From NCBI RefSeq assembly GCF_001968825.1, contig NZ_MIEU01000010.1, positions 496,001-560,000 on the forward strand: DNA of 64,000 nucleotides, in the 5' to 3' direction. Numbering within the stretch: position 1 is the stretch's first letter; the number at the start of each line of letters is the position of its first letter. Both the position numbers and the translations under genes were made by a program. The notes under the pieces are model-generated. The model did not search any database. It was not told the DNA's origin and worked only from the letters and a program-made list of their open reading frames with translations. Shown here one piece after another: positions 19,029 through 35,840 of this stretch. This DNA comes from Tersicoccus sp. Bi-70 (GTDB lineage Bacteria > Actinomycetota > Actinomycetes > Actinomycetales > Micrococcaceae).

Positions 19029-20540
19029 ATGGCCATCTTCACCGACCCCATGACCAGACGCGCGGACTTCGGTCCGGGCGACGCCGAATGGCTGCACCTG
19101 CTGGTGGGGGACTGGCAGCTCGTCGCGGACCTCGCGTTCGCGGACCTGGTGCTCTGGTTCACCGATGGGGACGGTGGGTACACGGCCGTCGCGCACGTGC
19201 GTCCGTCGACGTCGCACACGGTGTTCCACACCGACCCCGTCGGCGACCGGATCCCCGACGACCTGGCGCCGCTGGTGGCCCGGGCGGAGGTGAGCCGGCA
19301 GATCGAGCGCAGTTCGGCGACGGACTGGGCCGACGAGCACGGCACGCAGGTCGAGGCGGTGCCGATGGTGCGCAACGGCCGGACCCTGGCCGTCATCACC
19401 AGCCACCTGGACCTGTCCAACGCGCGCCTGCCGTCCCGCCTGGAGATGACCTACCGGCAGTGCGCGTTCGACCTGCTCCGGATGTGCACGCTCGGCCTGT
19501 GGCCGGACTTCGCGACGCCCACGAGCACGCGCCGAGGCGCCCCGCGGGTGGGGGACGGGCTGATCCGGCTCGACGTCGAGGGCACCGTGCAGTACGCGAG
19601 CCCGAACGCGGTGTCGGCGTTCCGGAGGCTCGGCGAGGTCGACTCCCTGGAGGGCCAGTCGCTGGCCCGGGTGACGACGTCGCTGCTGCGCGACCAGCGC
19701 CTCGTCGACGAGACCCTGCCACTGGTGCTGACCGGGCGCATGCCGTGGCGGACCGAGGTCGAGAGCCGGGGCGTGAGCCTGACGCTGCGCGCCATCCCGC
19801 TGCGGGACAGCGACGACAGGTTCGGGGCCCTGGTGCTGTGCCGGGACGTGTCCGAACTGCGGCGCCGTGACATGGAGCTGGTGTCCAAGGACGCGACCAT
19901 CCGGGAGATCCACCACCGGGTGAAGAACAACCTGCAGACCGTGGCCGCGCTGCTGCGGATGCAGTCCCGGCGGATGAAGTCGGAGGAGGGGCGGCAGGGC
20001 CTGGAGCAGGCGATGCGCCGGGTGGCCACGATCGCCCTCGTGCACGAGACGCTCTCGCAGGGCCTGGCCCAGAACGTCGACTTCGACGAGCTGATCGGCC
20101 GGCAGATCAGGCTGGCCGCGGAGGTGGCGTCCCCCGGCCAGGAGGTGCGCACGGCCCTGGTCGGCCGGTTCGGGGAACTGCGCAGCGATCTGGCGACGCC
20201 GCTGGCGCTCGTCATCAACGAGCTCGTGACCAACGCCGTGGAGCACGGGTTGCGGGACAGCTCCGGCACCGTGACGGTCTCCGCCTGCCGCACGCCCGAC
20301 GACGAGCCGCACCAGGCGCTCACCCTGACCGTCGAGGACGACGGGGTGGGGCTGACGGAACGACCGGCGGCTCCGGGCGGCAGCCCGGTGTACGCGCCGG
20401 AGCACGAGGGCCTCGGCATGCAGATCGTGCGCACCCTTGTGGGCAGCGAGCTGGCGGGCACGATCGGCTGGGAGCCGCGGCCGGCCGGCGGGACGCTGGT
20501 CCGCGTCACGATCCCGATGCGCAACGCCGACGACGACTGA
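19029..20540 (+). CDS. pdtaS: PdtaS-like sensor histidine kinase
   Basis: This 503-residue cytosolic kinase has an N-terminal GAF-like 'histidine_kinase_N' domain (about 1-150), a PAS domain (about 175-285) and a HisKA_2 box. IREIHHRVKNNLQTVAALL places the phospho-acceptor His near residue 295. A HATPase_c domain follows with the N-box INELVTNAVEHG near 395, the G1 motif VEDDGVGL near 436 and the G2 motif EGLGMQIV near 460. PdtaS kinases act with ANTAR RNA-binding regulators (PdtaR) that control antitermination; no PdtaR gene is in the window. The start is ATG 19029, with GGAGGT overlapping the gdh stop. Co-expression with catabolic glutamate dehydrogenase is suggested by the one-base gap. 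Confidence 0.9.
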   Translation: MAIFTDPMTRRADFGPGDAEWLHLLVGDWQLVADLAFADLVLWFTDGDGGYTAVAHVRPSTSHTVFHTDPVGDRIPDDLAPLVARAEVSRQIERSSATDWADEHGTQVEAVPMVRNGRTLAVITSHLDLSNARLPSRLEMTYRQCAFDLLRMCTLGLWPDFATPTSTRRGAPRVGDGLIRLDVEGTVQYASPNAVSAFRRLGEVDSLEGQSLARVTTSLLRDQRLVDETLPLVLTGRMPWRTEVESRGVSLTLRAIPLRDSDDRFGALVLCRDVSELRRRDMELVSKDATIREIHHRVKNNLQTVAALLRMQSRRMKSEEGRQGLEQAMRRVATIALVHETLSQGLAQNVDFDELIGRQIRLAAEVASPGQEVRTALVGRFGELRSDLATPLALVINELVTNAVEHGLRDSSGTVTVSACRTPDDEPHQALTLTVEDDGVGLTERPAAPGGSPVYAPEHEGLGMQIVRTLVGSELAGTIGWEPRPAGGTLVRVTIPMRNADDD

Positions 20541-20567
20541 GCTCAGGTGTCCTGTCCCCCCGGAGAT

Positions 20568-20607
20568 GACTGATGGCCCGCACCCCGAGGGGTGCGGGCC
20601 ATCAGTC
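20568..20607. terminator. Strong bidirectional terminator between pdtaS and whiB1
   Basis: Perfect 19-bp arms (20568-20586 and 20589-20607) form one of the longest uninterrupted hairpins in the window. It lies 27 bases after the pdtaS stop and 14 bases beyond the whiB1 stop on the other strand. Confidence 0.92.
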
Positions 20608-20621
20608 GAAGAAGAGGAAGG

Positions 20622-20870
20622 TCAGCTGGCGCGGCGGGCGCGGGCGGCACGGCGCTTCATGGCGCGACGCTCGTCCTCGCTCATGCCACCCCAGACACCG
20701 GCGTCCTGGCCGGTCTCGATGGCCCACTGCAGGCAGGTGTCCATCACGGGGCAGCGACGGCAGACGCTCTTCGCTTCCTCGATCTGGAGCAGAGCGGGGC
20801 CGGTGTTGCCGACGGGGAAGAACAGCTCGGGGTCGCGTTCGAGACACGCGGCACGACTACGCCAATCCAT
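20622..20870 (-). CDS. whiB1: WhiB1-type iron-sulfur transcription factor
   Basis: This 82-residue Wbl protein has all four cluster ligands, Cys9, Cys37, Cys40 and Cys46, and the GVWGG turn at residues 58-62, followed by a very basic C-terminus (RRAMKRRAARARRAS). The Cys spacing matches mycobacterial WhiB1, which binds a 4Fe-4S cluster that reacts with nitric oxide and associates with the primary sigma factor. Start ATG 20870 is set by GGAG eight bases upstream; the frame extends 22 codons further without support. The long upstream region carries a candidate promoter, a CRP-type palindrome and a leader hairpin. Confidence 0.95.
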   Translation of the reverse strand: MDWRSRAACLERDPELFFPVGNTGPALLQIEEAKSVCRRCPVMDTCLQWAIETGQDAGVWGGMSEDERRAMKRRAARARRAS

Positions 20871-20889
20871 GGGAACAACTCCTTCGTAC

Positions 20890-20924
20890 GGTGACCGGAA
20901 TCGACCAGAGGGCTCACGGTCACC
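20890..20924 (-). promoter_or_regulatory. Inverted repeat in the whiB1 leader
   Basis: GGTGACCG (20890-20897) and CGGTCACC (20917-20924) are perfect 8-bp arms with a 19-base spacer. The hairpin ends about seven bases before the whiB1 ribosome site, so it could affect translation or act as an operator. Confidence 0.45.
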
Positions 20925-20983
20925 AAGAGACATCAATCTGTCGAACGGACCCGGGGTCGGGGTCGACGTTCACGGCTTGTTCC

Positions 20984-21012
20984 AGCCTGACATGCAACGT
21001 TTTGGCAAACAA
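20984..21012 (-). promoter_or_regulatory. Candidate whiB1 promoter
   Basis: On the minus strand TTGTTT (21012-21007) and CAGGCT (20989-20984) are separated by 17 bp. Initiation near 20977 would give a leader of about 107 bases. Confidence 0.4.
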
Positions 21013-21043
21013 GAGGTCATGTGCTGGACATTCGCCACAGCCC

Positions 21044-21059
21044 TGAGAAAAAGATCACA
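21044..21059. promoter_or_regulatory. CRP/GlxR-type palindrome upstream of whiB1
   Basis: TGAGAAAAAGATCACA matches the TGTGA-N6-TCACA consensus at nine of ten positions. It is centred about 74 bp upstream of the proposed whiB1 start of transcription. In mycobacteria whiB1 is known to be controlled by the cAMP receptor protein. Confidence 0.5.
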
Positions 21060-21119
21060 GGGCCTGCCCTTGCCTGCGGACGCTCCCGTGTGAGCCGGTT
21101 CGGCGATGCTCACCCCGAC

Positions 21120-21125
21120 TAGGCT
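21120..21125 (+). promoter_or_regulatory. Candidate -10 element for the small membrane protein gene
   Basis: TAGGCT predicts initiation exactly at GTG 21132, which opens a seven-codon frame ending in TGA 21153-21155, overlapping the main ATG at 21148. Either the leader is 16 bases, or a leaderless mini-ORF precedes the gene. Confidence 0.4.
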
Positions 21126-21147
21126 GCCGGGGTGAGGATGCAGCCCC

Positions 21148-21592
21148 ATGACTGAGAAGCAACCGGCCGACGACTCCGGCGTCCCGCGGTCCACGTCCGC
21201 CGACAGCACGGAACAACGCCGCGGTGAAGCCGCGCATTCCCGCCCCGCGGCCGTGCTGGTGCTGGTCGGCGTGGTGCTGCTCGAGGTGCTCGGCATGCTG
21301 GTCGTCGGGTTCTGGTACGGCGCCGCCCTGGTCTCGTCCCCGGCCGCCTCGGTCGGCGGTGCGGTGTTCACGCTCACCCTGATCCTGCTGGTCGCCGCGT
21401 GGCAGGCGGTCAGTGCGGTGGCGCTCACCCGCGGCCGCCGGTGGGCGCGGGCAGCCGTCCTGGTCTGGCAGTTCTTCCTGTTCGCCATCGCGGCGGCCTC
21501 GCTCACCGGAGCGTCGTGGGGATGGGCGCTGTTGCTGGGCCTGCCGGCACTCGCGGTCATCTACCTCCTCTTCCGGCGCGACGTCATCGCCT

Positions 21593-21621
<29 letters not shown>
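21148..21621 (+). CDS. Small four-helix membrane protein of unknown function
   Basis: This 157-residue protein has a hydrophilic N-terminus of about 35 residues and four hydrophobic segments near 37-57, 67-90, 97-122 and 127-142. It ends with a short tail RRDVIAFTTPAPAAG. No catalytic motif is visible and I do not recognise a family. GAGG at 21134-21137 is a weak ribosome site ten bases before ATG. It is preceded by the divergent whiB1 promoter region, and its 3' end overlaps the convergent FtsK/EccC-like gene by 29 bp. Confidence 0.65.
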
Positions 21622-29979
<8,358 letters not shown>

Positions 29980-29983
<4 letters not shown>

Positions 29984-30837
29984 CCGCGGTGCAGCCGCTG
30001 GTCCGGCCGGGGCAGGGGCGCGGCCTGGCCGACGTCTTCCGCCACGGCTACCTGTTGCGCCTGCTGGTCAACAAGGAGATCCAGGTCCGCTACCGCGGCT
30101 CGGTGCTGGGCCTGGTGTGGTCCTACATCAAGCCGGGCGTGCAGTTCCTCGTGTTCTACCTGGCCCTGGGCGTGTTCCTCGGCCTGAACAAGGGCATGGC
30201 GAACTACCCCGTGTACCTGTTCTCGGGCATCGTGCTGATCAACTTCTTCGGCGAGGCGTTCGGCAACGGCGCCCGGGCCATGGTGGCCAACGGGGCGCTG
30301 ATCAAGAAGATCTACCTGCCGCGCGAACTGTTCTCCGTCTCGACGGTGTGGGTGGCGCTGATCCACTTCCTGCCGCAGCTGCTCATCCTGCTGATCGCGT
30401 GCTTCGCGGTGGGCTGGCACCCGGGCCTGCTGCAGATCGGCTCCATCATCGTGGCGATGGTCATCATGGTGCTGCTCTCCTCGGGCCTCGGCCTGCTGTT
30501 CGGCGTGGCCAACGTCTTCTTCCGGGACTCGGAGAACATCGTCGACCTGATCACGATGGTCGCCACCTGGCTCTCGCCGGTGCTGTACGTGTGGACGATG
30601 GTGCAGAAGGAACTGCCCGCCTGGGTGTTCCCGATCTACATGTCCAACCCCATCACCGTGGCCGTCGAGCTCTTCCACTACGCGTTCTGGCTGCCGACCA
30701 CCGACGGGACCGCGGACATTCCGCCGCACCTGCTCACGCAGTGGACGCCGATCGCGCTGGTCGTCAGCGTACTCGTCCTCGTCGTCGGAGACCTCGCCTT
30801 CCGGAAGCTGGAAGGTCACTTTGCCCAGGAGCTGTGA
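29980..30837 (+). CDS. wzm: ABC-2 type polysaccharide exporter permease Wzm
   Basis: This 285-residue integral membrane protein is the permease of an ABC glycan exporter. The ABC2_membrane pattern is clear: the amphipathic LLVNKEIQVRYRGSVLGLVWSYIKP near residues 27-51, six hydrophobic segments, and a GLLFGVANVFFRDSENIVDL block near 168-187. It would pass lipid-linked galactofuranan or a related glycan across the membrane. It overlaps glfT2 (ATGA), and its stop directly precedes the ATPase start without a gap, so permease and ATPase are made together. Confidence 0.92.
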
Positions 30838-31638
30838 ATGAAGAGCCAGAACCGCACCGCGACACCGTCGGGGGCCTCGGCCGCGTCACCGGGCTCGGAC
30901 TCGGGCGACGACGTCGTCATCGTCGCGAGGAACGTGACCAAGAAGTTCGTCCTGCGGCACACCCGCTCGATGAAGGAGGCCTTCGTCTGGCTGGTCAAGG
31001 GCCGCCGCGGTGACCTGTCGGAGCGGTTCAAGGCGCTCGACGACGTCAGCTTCGACGTCCGCCAGGGCGAGTCGGTCGCGCTGCTGGGGCTCAACGGGTC
31101 CGGCAAGTCGACCCTGCTCAAGCTGATCTCCGGCGTCATGCGGCCGGACGACGGCGACATCGCCACGCGCGGCCGGGTGGCCGGCCTGATCGAGGTCGGC
31201 GCCGGCTTCCACCCGGATCTGACCGGCCGGGACAACGTGTACCTGAACGGCGCGATCCTCGGAATGACGCAGCAGGAGATCGAGGACAAGTTCGACGACA
31301 TCGTCGCGTTCTCCGAGATCGAGCAGTTCATCGACACCGAGGTGAAGTTCTACTCCTCGGGCATGTACCTGCGGCTCGCGTTCGCCGTGGCGATCCACAC
31401 GACGCCGGACGTCTTCCTCGTGGACGAGATCCTCGCCGTCGGGGACGAGCCGTTCCAGAAGAAGTGCATGGAGCGGATCTCCGAGATGGTCGCGCAGGGC
31501 CGCACCCTGGTCGTCGTCAGCCACGAACTCGACAAGGTCGCGCAGCTGTGCGACCGCGGCATCCTCCTCGAGCACGGCCGCAAGGTCCTCGACGGTCCCG
31601 TCGAGAACGCCATCAAACGTCTCCGCGGCGAGGACTGA
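30838..31638 (+). CDS. wzt: ABC polysaccharide exporter ATPase Wzt
   Basis: This 266-residue ATPase energises Wzm. Walker A LLGLNGSGKSTLLKLISG is at about residues 82-99, the signature region is YSSGMYLRLAFAVA near 172-185, and Walker B VFLVDEILAVGDE is near 192-204. The N-terminal LRHTRSMKEAFVWLVKGRRG segment is typical of TagH/Wzt-type ATPases. The protein ends soon after the nucleotide-binding domain, so it lacks the C-terminal carbohydrate-binding domain that recognises chain-terminating sugars in some Wzt proteins; export is probably not length-gated that way (inference). GGAG inside the end of wzm serves as ribosome site. Confidence 0.93.
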   Translation: MKSQNRTATPSGASAASPGSDSGDDVVIVARNVTKKFVLRHTRSMKEAFVWLVKGRRGDLSERFKALDDVSFDVRQGESVALLGLNGSGKSTLLKLISGVMRPDDGDIATRGRVAGLIEVGAGFHPDLTGRDNVYLNGAILGMTQQEIEDKFDDIVAFSEIEQFIDTEVKFYSSGMYLRLAFAVAIHTTPDVFLVDEILAVGDEPFQKKCMERISEMVAQGRTLVVVSHELDKVAQLCDRGILLEHGRKVLDGPVENAIKRLRGED

Positions 31639-31733
31639 CACCACGCCGGCAGCGGCCGGCAGCAGCACCCGTCCCCCGCACCGGTGGGGCGGTCACCCCC
31701 GCGTCGCGGACGGCGCACCCGGGCCCTGGCGGC

Positions 31734-31739
31734 TACCAT
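31734..31739 (+). promoter_or_regulatory. Candidate -10 element for the wbp operon
   Basis: TACCAT fits TANNNT, with predicted initiation near 31746 and a leader of 64 bases before the GTG at 31810. Confidence 0.45.
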
Positions 31740-31809
31740 TGACCGGGGCTCTCCGCGGATGCCGCGGGCGCCAGGAACCGATGAACGCGGGAGACAGGTA
31801 GGCCGTTAC

Positions 31810-33105
31810 GTGAAGATTGCAGTGATCGCTCTGGGGAAGATCGGCCTTCCGCTGGCCGTCCAGTTCGCCTCGAAGGGTCACGACGTCGTCGGCGTCGACG
31901 TGAACCCGACGGTCGTGGACCTGGTCAACGCGGGGCAGGAGCCGTTCCCGGGGGAGGCACATCTTCAGGAGAAGCTCGGCGAGCTCGTCCCCGCCGGCCG
32001 GCTGACCGCCACCACCGACTACGCCGAGGCCGTGCCCGGCGCCGACGCGGTTGTGCTCGTCGTGCCGCTGTTCGTCGACGCGGAGGCCCGCCCCGACTTC
32101 GGCTGGATGGACGCCGCGACCCGTTCGCTGGCCGAGCACCTCACCCCGGGCACCCTGGTCTCCTACGAGACCACGCTGCCGGTCGGCACCACCCGCACCC
32201 GGTGGAAGCCCATGCTGGAGGAGATCTCCGGGCTGACCGAGGGCACCGACTTCCACCTCGTCTTCTCCCCGGAGCGTGTGCTCACGGGCCGCGTCTTCGA
32301 GGACCTGCGCAAGTACCCCAAGCTGATCGGTGGCCTGAGCGAGGCCGGCGCGGCGAAGGCGACGGAGTTCTACGAGGCGGTGCTCGACTTCGACGAGCGC
32401 GCCGACCTGCCGCGGCCCAACGGCGTGTGGGACCTCGGGTCCGCGGAGGCCTCCGAGCTGGCGAAGCTCGCCGAGACCACCTACCGGGACGTCAACATCG
32501 GGCTGGCCAACCAGTTCGCCCGTTACGCCGGCAGCAACGGCATCGACGTCTACAACGTCATCGAGGCCTCGAACTCGCAGCCCTACAGCCACATCCACCA
32601 GCCCGGCATCGCCGTCGGCGGTCACTGCATCCCGGTCTACCCGCGCCTGTACCTGTGGAACGACCCGGACGCGACCGTGGTGCGTGCGGCCCGCGACGCC
32701 AACGCCGGCATGCCGGACTTCACCATCGGCCTGCTCGAGGGCGCGCACGGCGACCTCGCCGGCCAGCGCGTCGTCGTCCTCGGCGCCGCCTACCGCGGCG
32801 GGGTCAAGGAGACGGCGTTCTCCGGGGTGTTCGACGCCGTCACCTCGATCACCGAGCGGGGCGCCACCGCCCTGGTGCACGACCCGATGTACACCGACGA
32901 GGAGCTGGGCAAGCTCGGTTTCACGCCGTACCACCTGGGCGAGCCGGTCGACGCCGCCGTCGTGCAGGCCGACCACGCCGAGTACCGGTCCCTGACGCCG
33001 GCGGACCTGCCGGGCATCCGCACCTTCATCGACGGGCGTCGCGTGTCCTCGCCCGAGGCGTGGCCGTCCGTGACCTACCGGGTGATCGGGCGCCCGGCCG
33101 CCTGA
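31810..33105 (+). CDS. wbpA: UDP-N-acetylhexosamine 6-dehydrogenase (WbpA/WecC type)
   Basis: This 431-residue NAD-dependent dehydrogenase oxidises C6 of a UDP-N-acetylated hexosamine to the uronic acid. The N-terminal Rossmann segment is VIALGKIGLPLA (residues 5-16), with Ala where the first glycine of GxGxxG is usual. The catalytic Cys sits in GIAVGGHCIPVYP near residue 273, and a C-terminal UDP-binding domain follows. As the first gene before wbpD-wbpE-wbpB-type genes, it most likely acts on UDP-GlcNAc to start a diacetamido uronic acid pathway; a ManNAc dehydrogenase role is possible. Start GTG 31810 directly begins the conserved VKIAVIALG strand. Confidence 0.9.
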   Translation: MKIAVIALGKIGLPLAVQFASKGHDVVGVDVNPTVVDLVNAGQEPFPGEAHLQEKLGELVPAGRLTATTDYAEAVPGADAVVLVVPLFVDAEARPDFGWMDAATRSLAEHLTPGTLVSYETTLPVGTTRTRWKPMLEEISGLTEGTDFHLVFSPERVLTGRVFEDLRKYPKLIGGLSEAGAAKATEFYEAVLDFDERADLPRPNGVWDLGSAEASELAKLAETTYRDVNIGLANQFARYAGSNGIDVYNVIEASNSQPYSHIHQPGIAVGGHCIPVYPRLYLWNDPDATVVRAARDANAGMPDFTIGLLEGAHGDLAGQRVVVLGAAYRGGVKETAFSGVFDAVTSITERGATALVHDPMYTDEELGKLGFTPYHLGEPVDAAVVQADHAEYRSLTPADLPGIRTFIDGRRVSSPEAWPSVTYRVIGRPAA

Positions 33106-33145
33106 GCCGGCCCCGACACACCACCACGCAAGGGAGAAGAGGGAC

Positions 33146-33742
33146 ATGGCGGACGTCGTCGACAGCGCCGATGTCTCCGAGCGGGCCACGCTCGGGGACG
33201 GGACGAAGATCTGGCACCTGGCCCAGGTGCGCGAGGACGCGGTCCTCGGGGCGAACTGCATCGTGGGCCGCGGCGCCTACGTCGGCACTGGAGTGACCAT
33301 CGGGGAGAACACCAAGATCCAGAACTACGCGCTGGTGTACGAGCCGGCGCAGCTGGGCCGGGGCGTCTTCATCGGGCCCGCGGTGGTGCTGACCAACGAC
33401 ACCTACCCGCGTTCGATCAGCCCGGACGGCTCGCTCAAGAGCGCCCACGACTGGACGCCCGTCGGTGTCACCATCCACGACGGCGCCTCGATCGGGGCGC
33501 GCAGCGTGTGCGTGGCCCCGGTGACGATCGGCCGGTGGGCGACGATCGCCGCCGGCGCCGTGGTGGTCAAGGACGTGCCCGCGTTCGGGCTGATGGCCGG
33601 GGTCCCGGCCCGCCGGATCGGCTGGGTGGGCAAGGCCGGCCACCCGCTGCGGGAGCAGGACGGTCTCTGGGTGTGCCCCGAGACCGGGGAAACGTACGTG
33701 CAGAACGGTGAGGAGCTCACCGAGTCGGAGGAGAACGCATGA
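33146..33742 (+). CDS. wbpD: Hexapeptide-repeat N-acetyltransferase, WbpD type
   Basis: This 198-residue left-handed beta-helix protein carries repeated [LIV]-G-x(4) hexapeptides (for example ATLGDG, AVLGAN, VTIGEN, VFIGPA, ASIGAR, VTIGRW). A FGLMAGVPARRIGWVG segment near residues 149-164 is typical of WbpD/WlbB-type UDP-sugar 3-amino N-acetyltransferases. In the Wbp pathway it acetylates the 3-amino group formed by the aminotransferase. GGGAG upstream supports ATG 33146. The stop overlaps the aminotransferase start (ATGA). The tail after residue 170 (WVCPETGETY) is common in this family. Confidence 0.9.
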   Translation: MADVVDSADVSERATLGDGTKIWHLAQVREDAVLGANCIVGRGAYVGTGVTIGENTKIQNYALVYEPAQLGRGVFIGPAVVLTNDTYPRSISPDGSLKSAHDWTPVGVTIHDGASIGARSVCVAPVTIGRWATIAAGAVVVKDVPAFGLMAGVPARRIGWVGKAGHPLREQDGLWVCPETGETYVQNGEELTESEENA

Positions 33743-34830
33743 GCAAGGACTTCATTCCCGCCGCCAGGCCCATCGTGGGCGAGGAGGAGCGCCGCGCCGT
33801 CGACGCCGTCCTCGTCAGCGGCATGCTGGCCCAGGGCGCGGAGGTCGCTTCGTTCGAGCAGGAGTTCAGCGACGTCCTCCTGGACGGCCGCGCGTCCGTC
33901 GCCGTGAACTCCGGCACCTCGGGCCTGCACCTGGGCCTGCTCGCCGCCGGCATCGGCGCCGGCGACGAGGTCATCGTGCCGTCCTTCACCTTCGCCGCCA
34001 CCGGCAACTCGGTCGCCCTGACCGGCGCCACCCCCGTCTTCGCGGACATCGAGCTGGACCACTACGGCCTCGACGTCGACCACGTGGCCTCGCTCATCAC
34101 GGAGAAGACGAAGGGCATCATGCCCGTGCACCTGTACGGTCACCCGTTCGCGGCGGACAAGCTCAAGGCCCTCGCCGACGAGCGCGGCATCGCTCTGTTC
34201 GAGGACGCCGCCCAGGCGCACGGCGCGAGCCTGCACGGGCAGAAGGTCGGCACCTTCGGCACCTTCGGCGTGTTCAGCCTCTACCCGACGAAGAACATGA
34301 CGTCCGGTGAGGGCGGCATGGTCTCCACCGCGGACCCGGAGGTCGAGCGCCGGCTGCGCCTGCTGCGCAACCAGGGCATGGAGAAGCAGTACGAGAACGA
34401 GCTCGTCGGCTTCAACGCCCGCATGACCAACCTGCACGCCGCCATCGGCCGCGTGCAGCTGACCAAGGTCGAGGGCTGGACAAAGACGCGGCAGTCCAAC
34501 GCCGCGTACTTGACCGAGAACCTGCAGAACGTGGCGACGCCCGCCGTCGCCGACGGCGCCGTGCACGTCTACCACCAGTACACGATCCGCGTGCCCGAGG
34601 ACCGGGACGGCTTCGCCCGCGCCCTGCGCGAGCAGTACGACATCGGTTCGGGCGTCTACTACCCGGTGCCGAACCACCGGCTGCCGTCCTTCAACCGGAC
34701 CGAGGACCTGCCGAACACGGAGATCGCGGCGGCCCAGGTGCTGTCCCTGCCGGTGCACCCGTCACTGGACGCGGAGGACCTGGACCGCATCGTCACGGCC
34801 GTCAACGCCGTCGCGGCGGCGGGCGCCTGA
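33739..34830 (+). CDS. wbpE: PLP-dependent UDP-3-keto-sugar aminotransferase, WbpE type
   Basis: This 363-residue DegT/DnrJ/EryC1-family enzyme places an amino group at C3 of the 3-keto UDP-GlcNAc uronic acid. Visible family features are AVNSGTSGLHLGLLAAGIGAG near residue 54, VPSFTFAATGN near 80, and FEDAAQAHGA near 154. The PLP-binding Lys lies in SLYPTKNMTSGEGG near residue 184. Length is normal. It overlaps wbpD by ATGA and wbpB by TGATG, so all three are translationally coupled. WbpE-type enzymes are known to work as a pair with WbpB, which supplies the keto substrate. Confidence 0.93.
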   Translation: MSKDFIPAARPIVGEEERRAVDAVLVSGMLAQGAEVASFEQEFSDVLLDGRASVAVNSGTSGLHLGLLAAGIGAGDEVIVPSFTFAATGNSVALTGATPVFADIELDHYGLDVDHVASLITEKTKGIMPVHLYGHPFAADKLKALADERGIALFEDAAQAHGASLHGQKVGTFGTFGVFSLYPTKNMTSGEGGMVSTADPEVERRLRLLRNQGMEKQYENELVGFNARMTNLHAAIGRVQLTKVEGWTKTRQSNAAYLTENLQNVATPAVADGAVHVYHQYTIRVPEDRDGFARALREQYDIGSGVYYPVPNHRLPSFNRTEDLPNTEIAAAQVLSLPVHPSLDAEDLDRIVTAVNAVAAAGA

Positions 34831-35840
34831 TGGCGGCGAACCTGCGCGCGGGTCTCATCGGGCTCGGCATGATGGGCCGCAACCACGCCCGGGTGCTGCG
34901 TGAGCTGGACGGCGTCGACCTGGTCGCCGTCGCCGACGCCTTCGGTGACCCGCACGGCGTCGCCGGCTCGCTGCCCGTCCTCAGCGGTGTGGACGAGTTG
35001 ATCGCCGCCGGTATCGACATGGCCGTCGTCGCGGTGCCCACGGGCCTGCACGAGGAGGTCGGGCTCGCCCTGGCCGAGGCCGGCGTGCACGTCATGGTCG
35101 AGAAGCCCATCGCCTCCTCCGTGCCCGCGGGCGAGCGCCTCGTCGAGGCCTTCGACTCGCGCGGCCTGGTCGGCGCCGTCGGCCACATCGAGCGGTTCAA
35201 CCCGGCCCTGCAGTCCCTGCGCGCCCGGATCGAGTCCGACGAGCTGGGGCAGGTCTACCAGATCGCCACCCGCCGGCAGGGGCCGTTCCCGGCCCGCATC
35301 GCCGACGTCGGCGTCGTCAAGGACCTCGGCACGCACGACATCGACCTGACGGCCTGGCTCGCCCAGTCCCCGTTCGTCTCGGTCAGCGCCCGCACGACGA
35401 CGCAGTCCGGCCGGCAGTACGAGGACATGGTCGCCGCCGTCGGCACCCTCGAGAACGGCATCATGACGAGCCACCTCGTCAACTGGCTGTCCCCGATGAA
35501 GGAGCGCGTGACGGTCGTCACGGGGGAGCGGGGCGCCTTCGTCGCCGACACCCTCACCGCGGACCTGACGTACTACGAGAACGGGTCCGTCAAGACCGAG
35601 TGGGACGCGGTCTCCAACTTCCGGGGCGTCTCCGAGGGGAACGTGACCCGCCTGGCCATCGCCAAGCGCGAGCCGCTGCGGGTCGAGCACGAGGCGTTCC
35701 GCGACGCGATCCGGGGCACCACGCACGGCTCCGTCCAGGACATCGTCACGATGCGCGAGGGGCTGAACACGCTGCGCGTGGCCGAGGCGATGATCGCGTC
35801 GGCGGCCTCCGGGCAGACGGAGGAGCTGACCCTCTCGTGA
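34830..35840 (+). CDS. wbpB: Gfo/Idh/MocA-family UDP-sugar 3-dehydrogenase, WbpB type
   Basis: This 336-residue oxidoreductase begins with the NAD-binding strand LRAGLIGLGMMGRNHARVL (residues 5-23). EKPIASS near residue 91 carries the conserved catalytic-type Lys. The C-terminal alpha/beta domain includes GHIERFNPA and DLGTHDIDL. In the Wbp pathway it oxidises C3 of UDP-GlcNAc uronic acid for the aminotransferase encoded just upstream. Start ATG 34830 shares one base with the wbpE stop, and the following glycosyltransferase overlaps it as GTGA. Confidence 0.92.
   Translation: MAANLRAGLIGLGMMGRNHARVLRELDGVDLVAVADAFGDPHGVAGSLPVLSGVDELIAAGIDMAVVAVPTGLHEEVGLALAEAGVHVMVEKPIASSVPAGERLVEAFDSRGLVGAVGHIERFNPALQSLRARIESDELGQVYQIATRRQGPFPARIADVGVVKDLGTHDIDLTAWLAQSPFVSVSARTTTQSGRQYEDMVAAVGTLENGIMTSHLVNWLSPMKERVTVVTGERGAFVADTLTADLTYYENGSVKTEWDAVSNFRGVSEGNVTRLAIAKREPLRVEHEAFRDAIRGTTHGSVQDIVTMREGLNTLRVAEAMIASAASGQTEELTLS

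Noticed and set aside
12341-19420. A 2359-codon open frame on the minus strand across cpaE, gdh and pdtaS
   Set aside because: It is antisense to three well-supported genes and is the usual by-product of high third-position GC; it has no domain motifs and no ribosome site.
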